DNA of 64,000 nt from Megalonaias nervosa (taxonomy: Eukaryota > Mollusca > Bivalvia > Unionida > Unionidae), in NCBI GenBank assembly GCA_016617855.1, contig JAECUM010091481.1, positions 32,396 through 96,395 on the forward strand, in the 5' to 3' direction. Position 1 is the stretch's first letter. Every line of letters starts with the position of its first letter. The translations under genes and the position numbers were made by a program. The notes beneath the pieces are model-generated. The model worked only from the letters and a program-made list of their open reading frames with translations, made no database searches and was not told where the DNA came from. This document shows positions 22,375-31,918 of the stretch, piece by piece.

Positions 22375-22791
22375 ATGACAAAATATATTGTAAAAGAAAT
22401 ACATTTGACTGATGGTCAAGTTAAAAAATTAGCAGCTGCTGTTGCAAAACGGAGGCAGGTTTCATTAAAGATCAACCCAATAGACTCCGTCTCTCACGCC
22501 CAAGCAGGTGCTTTAACAAAATTGTTGTTAACCAAAAAACAAGTAAATAAATACGATCGCAAAAAACCTTTTGTTTTAAATTTAAGTGCTGCACAAATAA
22601 CTGCAATGGCCCACCGCATCGCGGTGGATGGCGGTTTCTTCGGTCCGGCATTATCTGTGATGGCCAGTACATTACTACCTAAAATTTTGCCAGTGTTAGG
22701 TACATTAGGATTAGCAGCAGCGTCTGGGGCAATATCTGGCGCAACGGAAAAGGCAGTTAAAGGTAGTGGTATAAAGAAAATTTTTGTATGA
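22375..22791 (+). CDS. Minor virion protein with hydrophobic GGFF tail
   Basis: 138 residues. Two helical motifs resembling each other (LTDGQVKKLAAAVAKRR... and LTKKQVNKY...) are followed by a DGGFFGPALSVMASTLLPKILPV-type amphipathic and glycine/alanine-rich C-terminus. Similar small genes follow the hexon gene in other Polintons. A probable membrane-active or core-associated virion component. Its TGA stop overlaps the next ATG (ATGA). A perfect 7-base hairpin (CCACCGC/GCGGTGG, about 22612-22628) lies inside the frame. Confidence 0.5.
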   Translation: MTKYIVKEIHLTDGQVKKLAAAVAKRRQVSLKINPIDSVSHAQAGALTKLLLTKKQVNKYDRKKPFVLNLSAAQITAMAHRIAVDGGFFGPALSVMASTLLPKILPVLGTLGLAAASGAISGATEKAVKGSGIKKIFV

Positions 22792-23006
22792 GTAATCGAT
22801 GGCAACAATTTTATCTGACTAATAAATATAATGCCAAAACGAAAAACAGCAACGAAAAGAAAGACAACGACGAAAAAAAGACACGACAGCGAAAAGGTGG
22901 ATTTCTTCCAATAGCCCCGTTACTAGCGGGATTGGCAGGAAGTCTATTGCCAGGTCTGTTAGGACGAGGACGAGGATTAATGTTGCCAGGAACAAGGCTG
23001 CGTTAA
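22788..23006 (+). CDS. Small core-peptide-like protein (pX-like), frame unclear
   Basis: The frame from the overlapping ATGA at 22788 encodes 72 residues ending in RKGGFLPIAPLLAGLAGSLL and an arginine/glycine-rich tail, a membrane-active peptide pattern typical of Polintons. A second ATG at 22831 in the +1 frame starts MPKRKTATKRKTTTKKR, which looks like a more natural basic leader but ends after 27 codons. Either an indel separates leader and tail, or the 22788 start is genuine. The 3' end overlaps the protease reading frame. Confidence 0.5.
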   Translation: MSNRWQQFYLTNKYNAKTKNSNEKKDNDEKKTRQRKGGFLPIAPLLAGLAGSLLPGLLGRGRGLMLPGTRLR

Positions 23007-23422
23007 GTAATTTTGAGATACTTGACAAACTAAAAAATGTAAAACATTTCAGTGGAGTTTACTCCAAAGATGAACTTATGGCGATTCCAGCGCAAGCGAC
23101 ACCATCGTGTGTTATAAATATACAGGATTTCAATGACGGATCTGGCACACATTGGGTAGCTGTTTTTGATAACAATTATTTTGACTCGTTCGGAATTCCA
23201 CCGAGCGACGCAGTAAAAAAATATATGAGTAAAAAGAAAATAATAAATTATTCGTCTAATCAAATTCAACCAGTTGGAACTTCCGCTTGTGGATATTATT
23301 GCGTAATGTTCATCAAACAGATGACAAAAAATCCAGATTTTTTAAAGTTTATTTTGCAATTTGATAAAAGACCTTCTCACGCCAATGATGATATTGCATT
23401 TAATTTTTGTAAAGCTACCTAA
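22985..23422 (+). CDS. Adenain-like cysteine protease
   Basis: The sequence holds the catalytic landmarks of the adenovirus-type maturation protease: GTHWVAVF (His), FDSFGIPP (acidic residue), and QPVGTSACGYYC (Gln and Cys). It cleaves precapsid proteins in Polinton-like viruses. The first ATG is at 23078, but in-frame sequence with family character (LSNFEIL, GVYSKDEL) extends upstream to about 22985 without an ATG, within the end of the pX-like gene. The N-terminus is thus lost, expressed from a non-ATG start, or reached by frameshifting. Confidence 0.85.
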   Translation, partial: ARNKAALSNFEILDKLKNVKHFSGVYSKDELMAIPAQATPSCVINIQDFNDGSGTHWVAVFDNNYFDSFGIPPSDAVKKYMSKKKIINYSSNQIQPVGTSACGYYCVMFIKQMTKNPDFLKFILQFDKRPSHANDDIAFNFCKAT

Positions 23423-23460
23423 AGATTGCAATTAATTTTATCTAAACTCACTGATATACA

Positions 23461-23626
23461 ATGTCAACATATTGTCTTAAATGTAAAACTAAAACAGAAA
23501 ATAAAGACGAAAAAACAGAAAAAAACAAAAAATAATAGAATAATGCTGAAAAGTATTTGTGCAATCTGCGGAAGAAAAAAAAAGTATGTTTTTGCCAAAA
23601 ACAAGCGGAGCGGGTTACCCTCCTGA
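23461..23626 (+). pseudogene. Zinc-ribbon protein (DUF5679-like), frameshifted
   Basis: ATG at 23461 starts MSTYCLKCKTKTEN, giving the first CxxC; the frame stops at about 23537 in a run of A-rich codons. The second half, NNRIMLKSICAICGRKK with the second CxxC, continues in another frame to 23626. Together they match the small zinc ribbons found in Polintons and other viruses. The break is in an A-rich stretch. Confidence 0.65.
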
Positions 23627-23667
23627 CGTTGTAAGGGATATTATTTTAGTAGACGACTAAATAAATA

Positions 23668-24180
23668 ATGACATGCGGCTGCGATTGCGATAGAGATTTA
23701 TGTCTCGAGCAAAATAAAATTGTTACATATTGCCAGAAATGCAAAAACAGAGAAATAATTGGAACAGGTATAGATATACATAAATTAATTGGCAAATTGC
23801 CGAGACCAAAAGGCGGTTGGACATTGCCAGGCCATAAATATACAGGTCCATGGAATCCTCTTGATGAACAACTTGACGAAAACGATAATCCGCTGCCAGG
23901 ACAAGAGCCTTACAATCAAGTTGACGCAATAGCAATGCGTCATGATATCTGCTATAGAGATATTGAACTTCCAGACAGCGATCAAAATAAACACAGCTGC
24001 GATAAAGTAATGTTAGACGAACTTCGTGAAATGAAACCTGTAAATATGCGAGAACGTGTTGACCGAAGGCTGGTCCAGGGTTTTATTGGAGCAAAATATA
24101 AACCTGGACTCGGAAAAGAATTATATGATGATCTTGCCGTAGAGCTACACAGACCTAAAAAAAAAGTTTCCGCGACGTAA
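23668..24180 (+). CDS. Parvovirus-type phospholipase A2-like domain
   Basis: 170 residues. YTGPWNPLDEQ resembles the calcium-binding loop (with W where a glycine is usual) and QVDAIAMRHDICYRD contains the HDxxY catalytic motif of parvoviral-type PLA2 domains. In parvoviruses this enzyme lets virions leave endosomes. In many invertebrate Polintons the same domain is fused to the integrase; here the frame changes at the nine-A run 24157-24165, just where the integrase starts in the +1 frame. The N-terminus has four close cysteines (TCGCDCDRDLC) that may bind zinc. Confidence 0.8.
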   Translation: MTCGCDCDRDLCLEQNKIVTYCQKCKNREIIGTGIDIHKLIGKLPRPKGGWTLPGHKYTGPWNPLDEQLDENDNPLPGQEPYNQVDAIAMRHDICYRDIELPDSDQNKHSCDKVMLDELREMKPVNMRERVDRRLVQGFIGAKYKPGLGKELYDDLAVELHRPKKKVSAT

Positions 24181-25065
24181 AGTTGTCGCAAATGCCGTTG
24201 ATGACATCTTGGCGATAGATTTAGTTGATATGTCAAATCTAGCTCAATATAATGTTGGCGCTGATGGCGCTCCAAAAAGATATCTTTTTAATGATGTAGA
24301 TGTTTTTAGCAAATATGCGTTTAGTATACCCGTTTCGGATAAAACAGGGACCTCGATGACTGATGCGCTAAAACAAATTATTGTCAACACAGAAAGAAAA
24401 CCAAACAGAATCTGGACTGATCGTGGAGCAGAGTTTTTTAATAAAACATTCGAGCAGTTTTTGGAACAAAATAACATTAAAAATATGTTACAGGAAACGA
24501 GGGAAAAAGCGTCATTGTCGAGCGATTTAATCGCACACTAAACGAAAAAATCCATAAATATTTAACAGCTAAAAACACGAATAAATATATTGACTATTTA
24601 CAGAAAATTGTTACCGAGTATAATAACACAAAACACAGATCCCTTTCGCTAGGCAAAAGGAAAATGTCGCCAAACGACGCGATTTCAAATCCAATACCAG
24701 CAAACGAAAACATGTACCGACGACACAAATTTAAAGTTGGGGATAAAGTTAGAATTTCGCTGACAAAAAAAACATTTGAAAAAGGATATACTCATAACTG
24801 GAGCGAAGAAGTATTTGTTGTTGATAAAGTACTTTTAACAATGCCAGTTACATACTCGTTGAAAGATTTATTAGGTGAGCCTATAACTGGCAGTTTTTAC
24901 GAGCAAGAACTTCAGAAAACAGAACAAGATGTATTTGTTATTGAAAAAGTTATTAAAAAGCGCGGCAACAAAAGTTTAGTCAAATGGCGTGGATATAGCG
25001 ATAAATTTAATAGTTGGGTACCAACTAAGTCGATTTCATCGACTGCGATTTCATCGACTGAATAA
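24166..25065 (+). pseudogene. Retrovirus-type integrase with chromodomain, frameshifted
   Basis: DILAIDLVDM carries the first catalytic aspartate, RIWTDRGAEFF the second, and the glutamate block (VERFNRTL) follows in another frame, so the frame changes at about 24500. The last part (24664-25065) has the GDKVRISLTKKTFEKGY SH3-like segment and a chromodomain (VFVIEKVI...VKWRGYSDKFNSWVP). Integrase inserts the linear genome and the chromodomain may target chromatin. The end overlaps the convergent VLTF3-like gene by 41 bases, in a short tandem repeat (ATTTCATCGACTG). Confidence 0.88.
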
Positions 25066-25522
25066 TATTATTATAAATTTCCTCATATTTTATTAGTACT
25101 GACTTACATTTTACTGGTTTGCATAAAGAAATTAAATGTGATTTTCTCGCATCATCAACTGGCATTAAATTAAATATTTTAACAAAAATAAAATCGTATT
25201 TTATATTTCTTTGTTGTCCAGTTATTTTTACGTTTAAAAAGGGTTTTATAAGCTGCCAAAATATTTGATGCTCTGCGATAGTAAAATTAAATTTTATTAT
25301 TTTTTTAGCAATATGGTACTTAACATCATATCGCCCAGTTGTTGGTCTGCTTAATTTTTTTTTACTAACAACAACATCATCTTCTTCATCGTCATAGTTA
25401 TACAAAATATCTTTTTCAGTATAATCAGCAAATATATCACTAATAATATTTTCTGATGTAACATTAGAAACTGAAACAAAATCTCCTGAATATAGCTCAG
25501 TCAGTCTCTCACTCAAGCTCAT
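25025..25522 (-). CDS. Possible late transcription factor (VLTF3-like)
   Basis: 165 residues. An acidic linker (YDDEEDDVVVSKKK) precedes a segment with RNIKYDFIFVKIFNLM, which resembles the RKNFLSYSYVLHKF-type strand of poxvirus VLTF3-like proteins encoded by some Polintons and giant viruses. The usual N-terminal zinc/helix region is short, so the assignment is tentative. The C-terminus comes from the same 15-base repeat that ends the convergent integrase gene. Confidence 0.4.
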   Translation of the reverse strand: MSLSERLTELYSGDFVSVSNVTSENIISDIFADYTEKDILYNYDDEEDDVVVSKKKLSRPTTGRYDVKYHIAKKIIKFNFTIAEHQIFWQLIKPFLNVKITGQQRNIKYDFIFVKIFNLMPVDDARKSHLISLCKPVKCKSVLIKYEEIYNNIIQSMKSQSMKST

Positions 25523-25560
25523 TATTATAATAATCTTTTATCTAATTAATAAGTAATAAG

Positions 25561-25842
25561 ATGTTCGAAGAAACAAAATATCATCAGCCAGTTAATATAC
25601 TAAATCGCAAAGAATTATCTGAGGCAATTCGAGCTTGTTTATTGGGACATAATTTTTATTTTGTTGATGTTATCATAACATTAGGTGATTCCGACAAATT
25701 TTTATTAACAGCAGCGGACAAAATAAAACTCGATACGAATAAAATGATGACGTTACGATTTAATCGCGACGATGTCACGGAATTTAGTCATAATTGTCTT
25801 ACTCGAAATGATATAGAAAATATTATTAATTATCATATCTAA
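25561..25842 (+). CDS. Unrecognised 93-residue protein
   Basis: Complete ATG frame, mixed alpha/beta composition, no membrane segment and no motif I know. It lies divergently from the VLTF3-like gene with 39 bases between, so the two may share a promoter. Confidence 0.45.
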   Translation: MFEETKYHQPVNILNRKELSEAIRACLLGHNFYFVDVIITLGDSDKFLLTAADKIKLDTNKMMTLRFNRDDVTEFSHNCLTRNDIENIINYHI

Positions 25843-25912
25843 AACTAAATCTATCAAATGTCATCATTGACGTTGCTGATTTTCTTTCACCATCAGCTAC
25901 ATCTTTTACTCG

Positions 25913-26496
25913 TCATGTATCAATTTTATGATATTTTCCAGCAGCTGTTATTGATTTAAATTTTATTTCTTTAAAAGTTTCGAGATTTATTGAGATAACT
26001 GATTTTGGATTTTTAAAATTAGAACCATCAGAACCGGCTCCACGTCGACTATTTTCTTTTGGCGTAATCAAATCCAAATTTTCCAGACGATTATCGGTTT
26101 TAATTTTGTTAATATGATCGATAACTAAACTATTAGGTATTAGTCCGTTAAAAGTTTCAAACACAAAACGGTGTGACATATAACCAACTTGGTTAGTTTT
26201 TATACCACTTACCATTACATGTAAATAACCAGTATTATGTAAATTTCCTAATACTTTTTTAGTTTTTTTTTATGTCTAATAACTCCTTGGTCATTTGTCT
26301 CATATAGAACTAACACTGGATGGGGTTGAAATTCATTTTGTAATCCTAAATTTTCAATATTATCATCACCAACTGTGCCATTTGCTCTATATACTCGTTG
26401 TCCTTTTGGAATATCGCCGCAAAACAAAGTATAAATAAAATCTTTTCTAAACATTTTAATTCTTTCTGCATTATCGTCTTTTACTGAAATTAACAT
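25913..26496 (-). pseudogene. HNH endonuclease with NUMOD-like end, frameshifted
   Basis: The frame from 26496 encodes FIYTLFCGDIPKGQRVYRANG...DDNIENLGL, an HNH-like module lacking the key histidines. It ends at 26248, and from about 26260 another frame goes on with VGYMSHRFVFETFNGLIP and SLVIDHINKIKTDNRLENL, a canonical HNH_3 module with the His-Asn-His site. A NUMOD1-like segment (VISINLETFKEIKFKSITAAGKY) closes the protein. The frame change sits at the nine-T run 26263-26271. Such enzymes are homing endonucleases in phage and giant-virus genomes. Confidence 0.78.
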
Positions 26497-26689
26497 GCCA
26501 TTAATTAAATGCAGTGAATTAAGTAAAAATTTTAGATAAAAAGACTAAAACTCACTGATTATAAGTTTTATAGCCAAAAAATTAAACCAAATTTTTACAA
26601 TGTAAAATCTAAATCACATATGATATGTTAGATAACTTACAAAGATTTTAAACTAAGCTGGAACAGTATTATCTTTCTTTTTAAAAAGG

Positions 26690-27139
26690 TTATACTTCTT
26701 GACCAACAGATAGCACTTCCACACTTGCTATCAAGTAATATGTGCTATCATGATTATATAACGAGAATTTAACTCTACCAGATACTTTACGACGACACTC
26801 AAATAATTCTTTCAACGCTATCTTACTGAGAAGATACTTACTACCTTTTGCAAAAACCTTTGACCTGTCCAAGTCTATACTAATTTTTGTGTACTGCTGC
26901 TGGCTGATTGGATTATGTAAATTATTATATTTCAATGCAAGCTCGTCTCGTAAACTTTCGAGATAACTAAAGTATTTTCTGTCATCTGATCTAATAAGGG
27001 ATAGTTTGATTCTGTCAAGTTTACTAAAACAAATACCTGAAATTTCATCATTAAATTCAAATGATAATTGTTGGCTATTGACCATTATTTTTTTTTTGTT
27101 GCTATTAACTCCATCTGCTAATGTTAAATTTTCAAACAT
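26690..27139 (-). CDS. Unrecognised 149-residue protein next to polymerase
   Basis: Intact frame starting 12 bases after the end of the polymerase remnant. Predicted strands near the end (GRVKFSLYNHDSTYYLIASVEVL) and basic patches could suit a nucleic-acid-binding protein, but I know no family. Position implies co-expression with polymerase. Confidence 0.45.
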   Translation of the reverse strand: MFENLTLADGVNSNKKKIMVNSQQLSFEFNDEISGICFSKLDRIKLSLIRSDDRKYFSYLESLRDELALKYNNLHNPISQQQYTKISIDLDRSKVFAKGSKYLLSKIALKELFECRRKVSGRVKFSLYNHDSTYYLIASVEVLSVGQEV

Positions 27140-27151
27140 TATTTCTAATGT

Positions 27152-29490
27152 TTAGACAAAATTAATTGTATAATGTCCAATTGCTAGAGTCTTAATTCCG
27201 TCACTGCAATATCTTTTATCATCAAAATTACTTAGTCCACGTTTTATAATCGTATCTGTTTCAAGTTTATGATGATTTGTTCTTATGACATTAGTTTTGA
27301 TAAAACTGACGCTATTGTTTAGTGCTGCTTTAAAATCGTCAAAATTCATCATCTTTTTCACGTATCCTCGAGGAATACCTTTAGCTTTTTTTTGTAAGTT
27401 TATTGTCATCTAATATAACAGCATACATTTTGATTCTTAATCCAACAAACTCTCTCACCGGCATAAACATAAACTCATCTTTCATTTTTCCAATAACATT
27501 CTTATTTGAGTTATCTTGAAATCCACTACACGCTGGATAATCTGATAAATCGAACAGACTTTTATTATTGTAAATATCCTCATAGACATCTTCACATTTT
27601 ATATTATAAACTAGCGAGTCCGTATCAGTAAATAACAACTCCGAATTTGGCCATTGCTTTTTGGTAAAATTGTAGTGAAAATTATACATCAGCCACTTCG
27701 ATATATCAAGTACAGCTGCACCAACATAAATCGGTTTATTTAACTTTAAATTTGTCTTTCGTCGTTGTATTGCAACAAGATTTTTATTAAATATTTTCAT
27801 ACTAACAAAACCATCATCGTTAACTAATTTATTTCTGCGACTAATATCATTGACAATTTCTATAGAAACCCTCCTCCGAATATTTTCCATCGTCTTACCG
27901 AACACCGAGTTATTCATTAACTTGAAAAAGTTTTTCTCAAAGTCGGTCTTAGCCACGGCACGACGTTTTGTATTTAGATCAATATAATTTGCCATCCACT
28001 TCGACTGATTAAACTTTAGCACGCGATGGACCTTTCTCAGAATTAGTCCAGCATCTACTGCTTCCTTTAAATTTTTGTAATGTATAACATAATTTCTTTT
28101 ATCTAACAAATTTGGAACTAGCTTATTAACAATCGAATTTTTTGATGTCGTCGTTGCTCGTTGTTCAGGCGATAATAAATTATAATTAATCATCATTGAC
28201 TCTGCGCAAAACGGATAATCGTTATGTAGATCATGTAGCGAACTAGGATAATCTAGGTCAACTTCAACAAAATATGAGATATCTGAAAAATCTATATGAA
28301 TTTTTCTAGGTAAATCATTATCAGTTTCTTTAAGAAATTGATCTGGAGTTATCCAATGAAATCCACCGTGTGGCATTGGCTCTGACATGGCCCAGCCATA
28401 CAAATTCACACAATCTAGATAAATAATGTAACTCGACGGGAGATTTTTATCATAATTTTTCAGATATTTGTTATTAGCGGCTGCATATTTCTTTGTTATA
28501 ACGCTAATTCCGCCTCTGATATCTTTTTCAATAAAGTTAAACATATCCACATCTGTCAAGAGATCTAATTCTATTTTACTCGTTTTTAGTAGAGCGTCCC
28601 AAGACAACCCTGGAGCGGAATAATACCAACAGGGATCTAATCCATAATTTGCATGACTAACTTGACGAAAACTTTCGAAAACATCTGCTAGCAATAATAC
28701 ATCTGTTTTCAAATATATATCGTGATAATCACCAAATGTTTTACAACCAAATTTATTCCAGATATCTTGTGCATATTTATATTCGTCATCTGTGATATTT
28801 TCGTTTTTGAGTTGCGAGTAAAATTTATCTTTGTCAGGCAGAGAAGTTTCGTTAAATCTGCTCCAGTCGTCGAGGTACTCGTACGGAAAGATACCTTTTT
28901 TTGTCAAATCGATATAATTTTCACCAAAGCAACTTTTTAGGTTAGCGAAATTACTGCCGGCGCTTGTAGCGCTGTTGACAAGCTCATCTAATGATGCTGC
29001 CATAAATTGCAGGCTGTCAATAAAGCGTAATTTGCAGAGCGTCACTGACATATACTTTTCAAAATTATTTGGAATACATTTTATTACGTTATTTAGTTTT
29101 AGTTTAGCTTTAATATTTTAATCACCAAAAGCTTCTACAATGATATGACTATCATAACCGCGAAAGTTATGTAAAACTACAGGAATAAAATCTGGAGCAT
29201 GAAATTTTAAATTGCAACTGTTATGAGCTGCTCCGCGATATTGGCCGGTCAAATGACAATGATCTCGTACCTTGGAATCGTCAAGTAACTTTTCACAAAT
29301 ATGACAATTAACTGCCTCATCGAAATCGAGTTGTTGTTTAGACGTTATTTTCATTAGAGCTGTTTTAAATAATCTGTTAGAAATTTTATTAACCTCGACT
29401 ATTAAATTTTTTAGTAACCACACGGCTGGATTTTCACCTCTATATAACTTTATCGGAGATGAAAATTTATCACTGGCGCAACAAACTGGT
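27152..29490 (-). pseudogene. Protein-primed family B DNA polymerase, broken and 5'-truncated
   Basis: From the right: an endonuclease-VII-like zinc segment (CHICEKLL...RDHCHLTGQYRGAAHNSC), the ExoI-like VLHNFRGYDSHI block, then palm motif A (YLDCVNLYGWAMS), motif B (KLMNNSVFGKTMEN) and motif C (TDTDSLVY). The C-terminus (GIPRGYVKKM...) is in another frame from 27409 on. Breaks: an in-frame TAA at 29118-29120 and a frame change at the eight-T run 27386-27393. Family character ends at about 29490, so the N-terminal 300 or so residues are missing. Confidence 0.9.
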
Positions 29491-30423
29491 CCAACTCCCA
29501 ATGGGTGCTCTACTAACTTAGCTATCTGCATTGTTGCCGTTAGCCAGTTCCTGCAACCCATACCCTCCTCCCTTACTTTCTTTTAAGTCATACATTTTTT
29601 CCCTTTATTCTTGCAGAAGACCTTGTAAAAGAAAACAAGATTATTCATTCTGATATATTTTGCAGTCAGAGAAAAGCATGGGAAGGACTTAATAAAAAAA
29701 CTGAGGATTTCTGCCACCCTTCCTTCCTTTTCTTTTTGAATTTATTCTTTCTGTCCGTCAGCGCCATTGTGTAAATAATATTACAAGAAAGACAGACAAA
29801 TTAATTAGAAATTAATAAGAAATTAATTGGAAAAGAAAATCTGTATGCGCATCTCCAACTTGACATGCACAGCTTTTATAGGATGTCGACATTTAGAACC
29901 GATTTTGGCGACATTTAATCACAACATAGAAGAATAGTGACCGCTAGTAAACGACCCGGGACCTGCATTTGGGGGACATCTGAGGACCAGCAACAACAAA
30001 GCACCAGCAAAAATGCAGTCTATCATTTTATTTGGGAATCCTCAGGTTGAAGCACAGATTGGACCAGATAAGACAGAATTATCAAGCAAATGCTCCACAG
30101 CCCGTATGTAAGGTATCTGACTTAGCAGATAAATAAACGAAGCAAATACGGTAGATCTTGATATCAAGGGCAAATTCGGGGAGTTCTGTTTATGTAAGGG
30201 AGTGTATTTTTTACATTGGCAAGTGTATCAATGAAAGATGGTAATCGTCATGATAATTCAGTAACATTTTCTAAATTATTCAATGCTTTGCCCCCTTTCA
30301 GTCTATTCAGCAACAAAGAAGTGTATATCTCACCTGCTGAGTTTGTTTTTGATGGACATCTTGACTTTGACGATGAAGTATATTAAAGCAATTCAGCTAC
30401 AGGTATTTGCCTTCCCTTTGCTT
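29491..30423. other. Non-coding stretch right of Polinton A
   Basis: No gene or terminal inverted repeat recognised. The minus-strand frame of polymerase runs a further 24 codons here, but without family similarity; this looks like flanking DNA or an insertion. Confidence 0.5.
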
Positions 30424-30433
30424 CCCAATTATT

Positions 30434-30514
<81 letters not shown>

Positions 30515-30768
30515 TTTATATTGATGTCTACCATTGGGGCATCCTGCCGCAGACGTGTAACATCATGTCCCACCCAGTCACATTATCCTGACACCAGGCC
30601 GACCAGTCCTAACACTAACCTCTTAATGTTGAGCGCCCAGCGAGGCAGCTGTAAGTACCATTTTAAAAAGTCTTTTGGTATGACTCGAGCGGGTTTTGAA
30701 CCCGCGACCTCCCGCATCCGAGGCGGACACTCTAACCACTTAAGTACCGGGGCTTTCCCCAATTATTA
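30424..30768 (-). mobile_element. tRNA-derived SINE, copy 2, with target-site duplication
   Basis: Same head, body and tail as copy 1, on the minus strand; the tail is a 77-base (GT)n run as read on the plus strand (30436-30512). The 11-bp CCCAATTATTA occurs at both ends (30424-30434 and 30758-30768). The head has box B GGGTTCAAAACCC-like changes, so this copy is older or silenced. Confidence 0.93.
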
Positions 30769-31505
30769 GGTTTTGACGTAATTGTTCTATCAGGTTTGTC
30801 AGTATAACATTTCACCTGTGCAAACAGAAGATGTTATAAATGTATAAATGTTAAAATAAATAAATAAATAAATAAATTCATCTACCGATCATTGCAACAG
30901 GTCCACTGTGATTGGAATATTCTGACCATTGGTTTACATTGTAAATAATGGTTCCTCCATGCATTTAAAATAAAAATGAGAAATAAATGAATAAACAAAT
31001 GTTGATGAATTGAGTTTTTCATACCTGAATTTTCCCACTTAACAGTGGTGAATATCAATACTTCAGCTGCACCGTCTTTCATCCAAAACCAGAGTCGAAT
31101 GGACTATATACCAGCTCGTCTCAAACCACCATGTTATCTCAAATGCAAGTCTGAAAAGACGATGAATGTGATATTAAGGGCGGATGGTGGAAATTATGTT
31201 TATTTTTTCTGGGAGTGTGCTCTTCAAATTAATTTATGGAGATTTTTTATAGGCATTTAGTGGTGCCATAGTTTGGTGGGTTACTGGGACCTTCGATATT
31301 TATACACTTGGTATAAGGTATACGTTATATTGAATAACGAATAACGGTGAATAAACCAATGTGGCCATTAGCCTATTTAATTTTATAAATTACCGTCGAA
31401 GTATTGTGCTACACTCCGTCCGTCTTTCCGTCTGTGCATCCGCTCGTCGATCTGTGAACGATAATGTTTTTGTCTTATATGATCATGCTGGTTTTATGCT
31501 GGTTT
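30769..31505. other. Non-coding stretch between SINEs
   Basis: Contains an (AAAT)n run at 30853-30877. No gene recognised. Confidence 0.5.
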
Positions 31506-31816
31506 TACCTATAGTAATTGGATCGCTCCGGTGGCCTAGTGGTTAGAGCATCGGCCTCGGATGCGGGAGGTCGTGGGTTCGAACCCCATACCAAAGACTG
31601 TTAAAAATGATACTAGCAGCTATCTCGCTTGGCGCTCAGCATTAATAGGTTAGTGTTAGGACTGGTCGGCATTGTGTCAGGATAATGTGACTGGGTGGGA
31701 CATCATGCTACATGTCTGCGGCATGATGCCCCAGTGCTGGGCGTCACTATAAACTGTCACACTGCAGACATCGTAGCGATATGACTGAAGAATTGTTAAA
31801 ACTACGTTAAAAATCC

Positions 31817-31913
<97 letters not shown>

Positions 31914-31918
31914 CTATA
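31506..31918 (+). mobile_element. tRNA-derived SINE, copy 3
   Basis: Plus-strand copy: box A TGGCCTAGTGG at 31532-31542, box B core GGTTCGAACC at 31576-31585, body, then a 90-base (CA)n tail (31821-31910). TACCTATA occurs at 31506-31513 and 31911-31918 and imperfectly extends to 14 bases, a probable target-site duplication. Confidence 0.9.

Larger units (their letters stand above)
15180..29490. mobile_element. Polinton A (Maverick/adintovirus-like), AT-rich, truncated and broken
   Basis: The block contains the hallmark set of Polintons: FtsK/HerA-type packaging ATPase, hexon-like and penton-like capsid proteins, adenain-like protease, retrovirus-type integrase with chromodomain, and protein-primed family B polymerase. 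Genes left of 25.1 kb mostly point right; polymerase and its neighbours point left. The right end is lost, because polymerase stops matching its family at about 29490 and lacks roughly its first 300 residues. The left limit is only set by the first gene; no terminal inverted repeat can be checked. Many genes have frameshifts or stops. Confidence 0.92.

Noticed and set aside
29495..29530. tRNA D-arm-like sequence (TAGCTAAGTTAGTAGAGC, minus strand)
   Set aside because: No anticodon arm, T arm or acceptor follows at the right distance; probably chance.
30407..30769. Open frames encoding CVCVCV or similar repeats (also 31677-31990, 33521-33727, 46876-47127)
   Set aside because: They are translations of (GT)n/(CA)n microsatellites and SINE bodies, not genes.
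31527..31600. Functional tRNA gene in the SINE heads
   Set aside because: The tRNA-like part has box A and box B but lacks a paired acceptor stem and continues into the SINE body.
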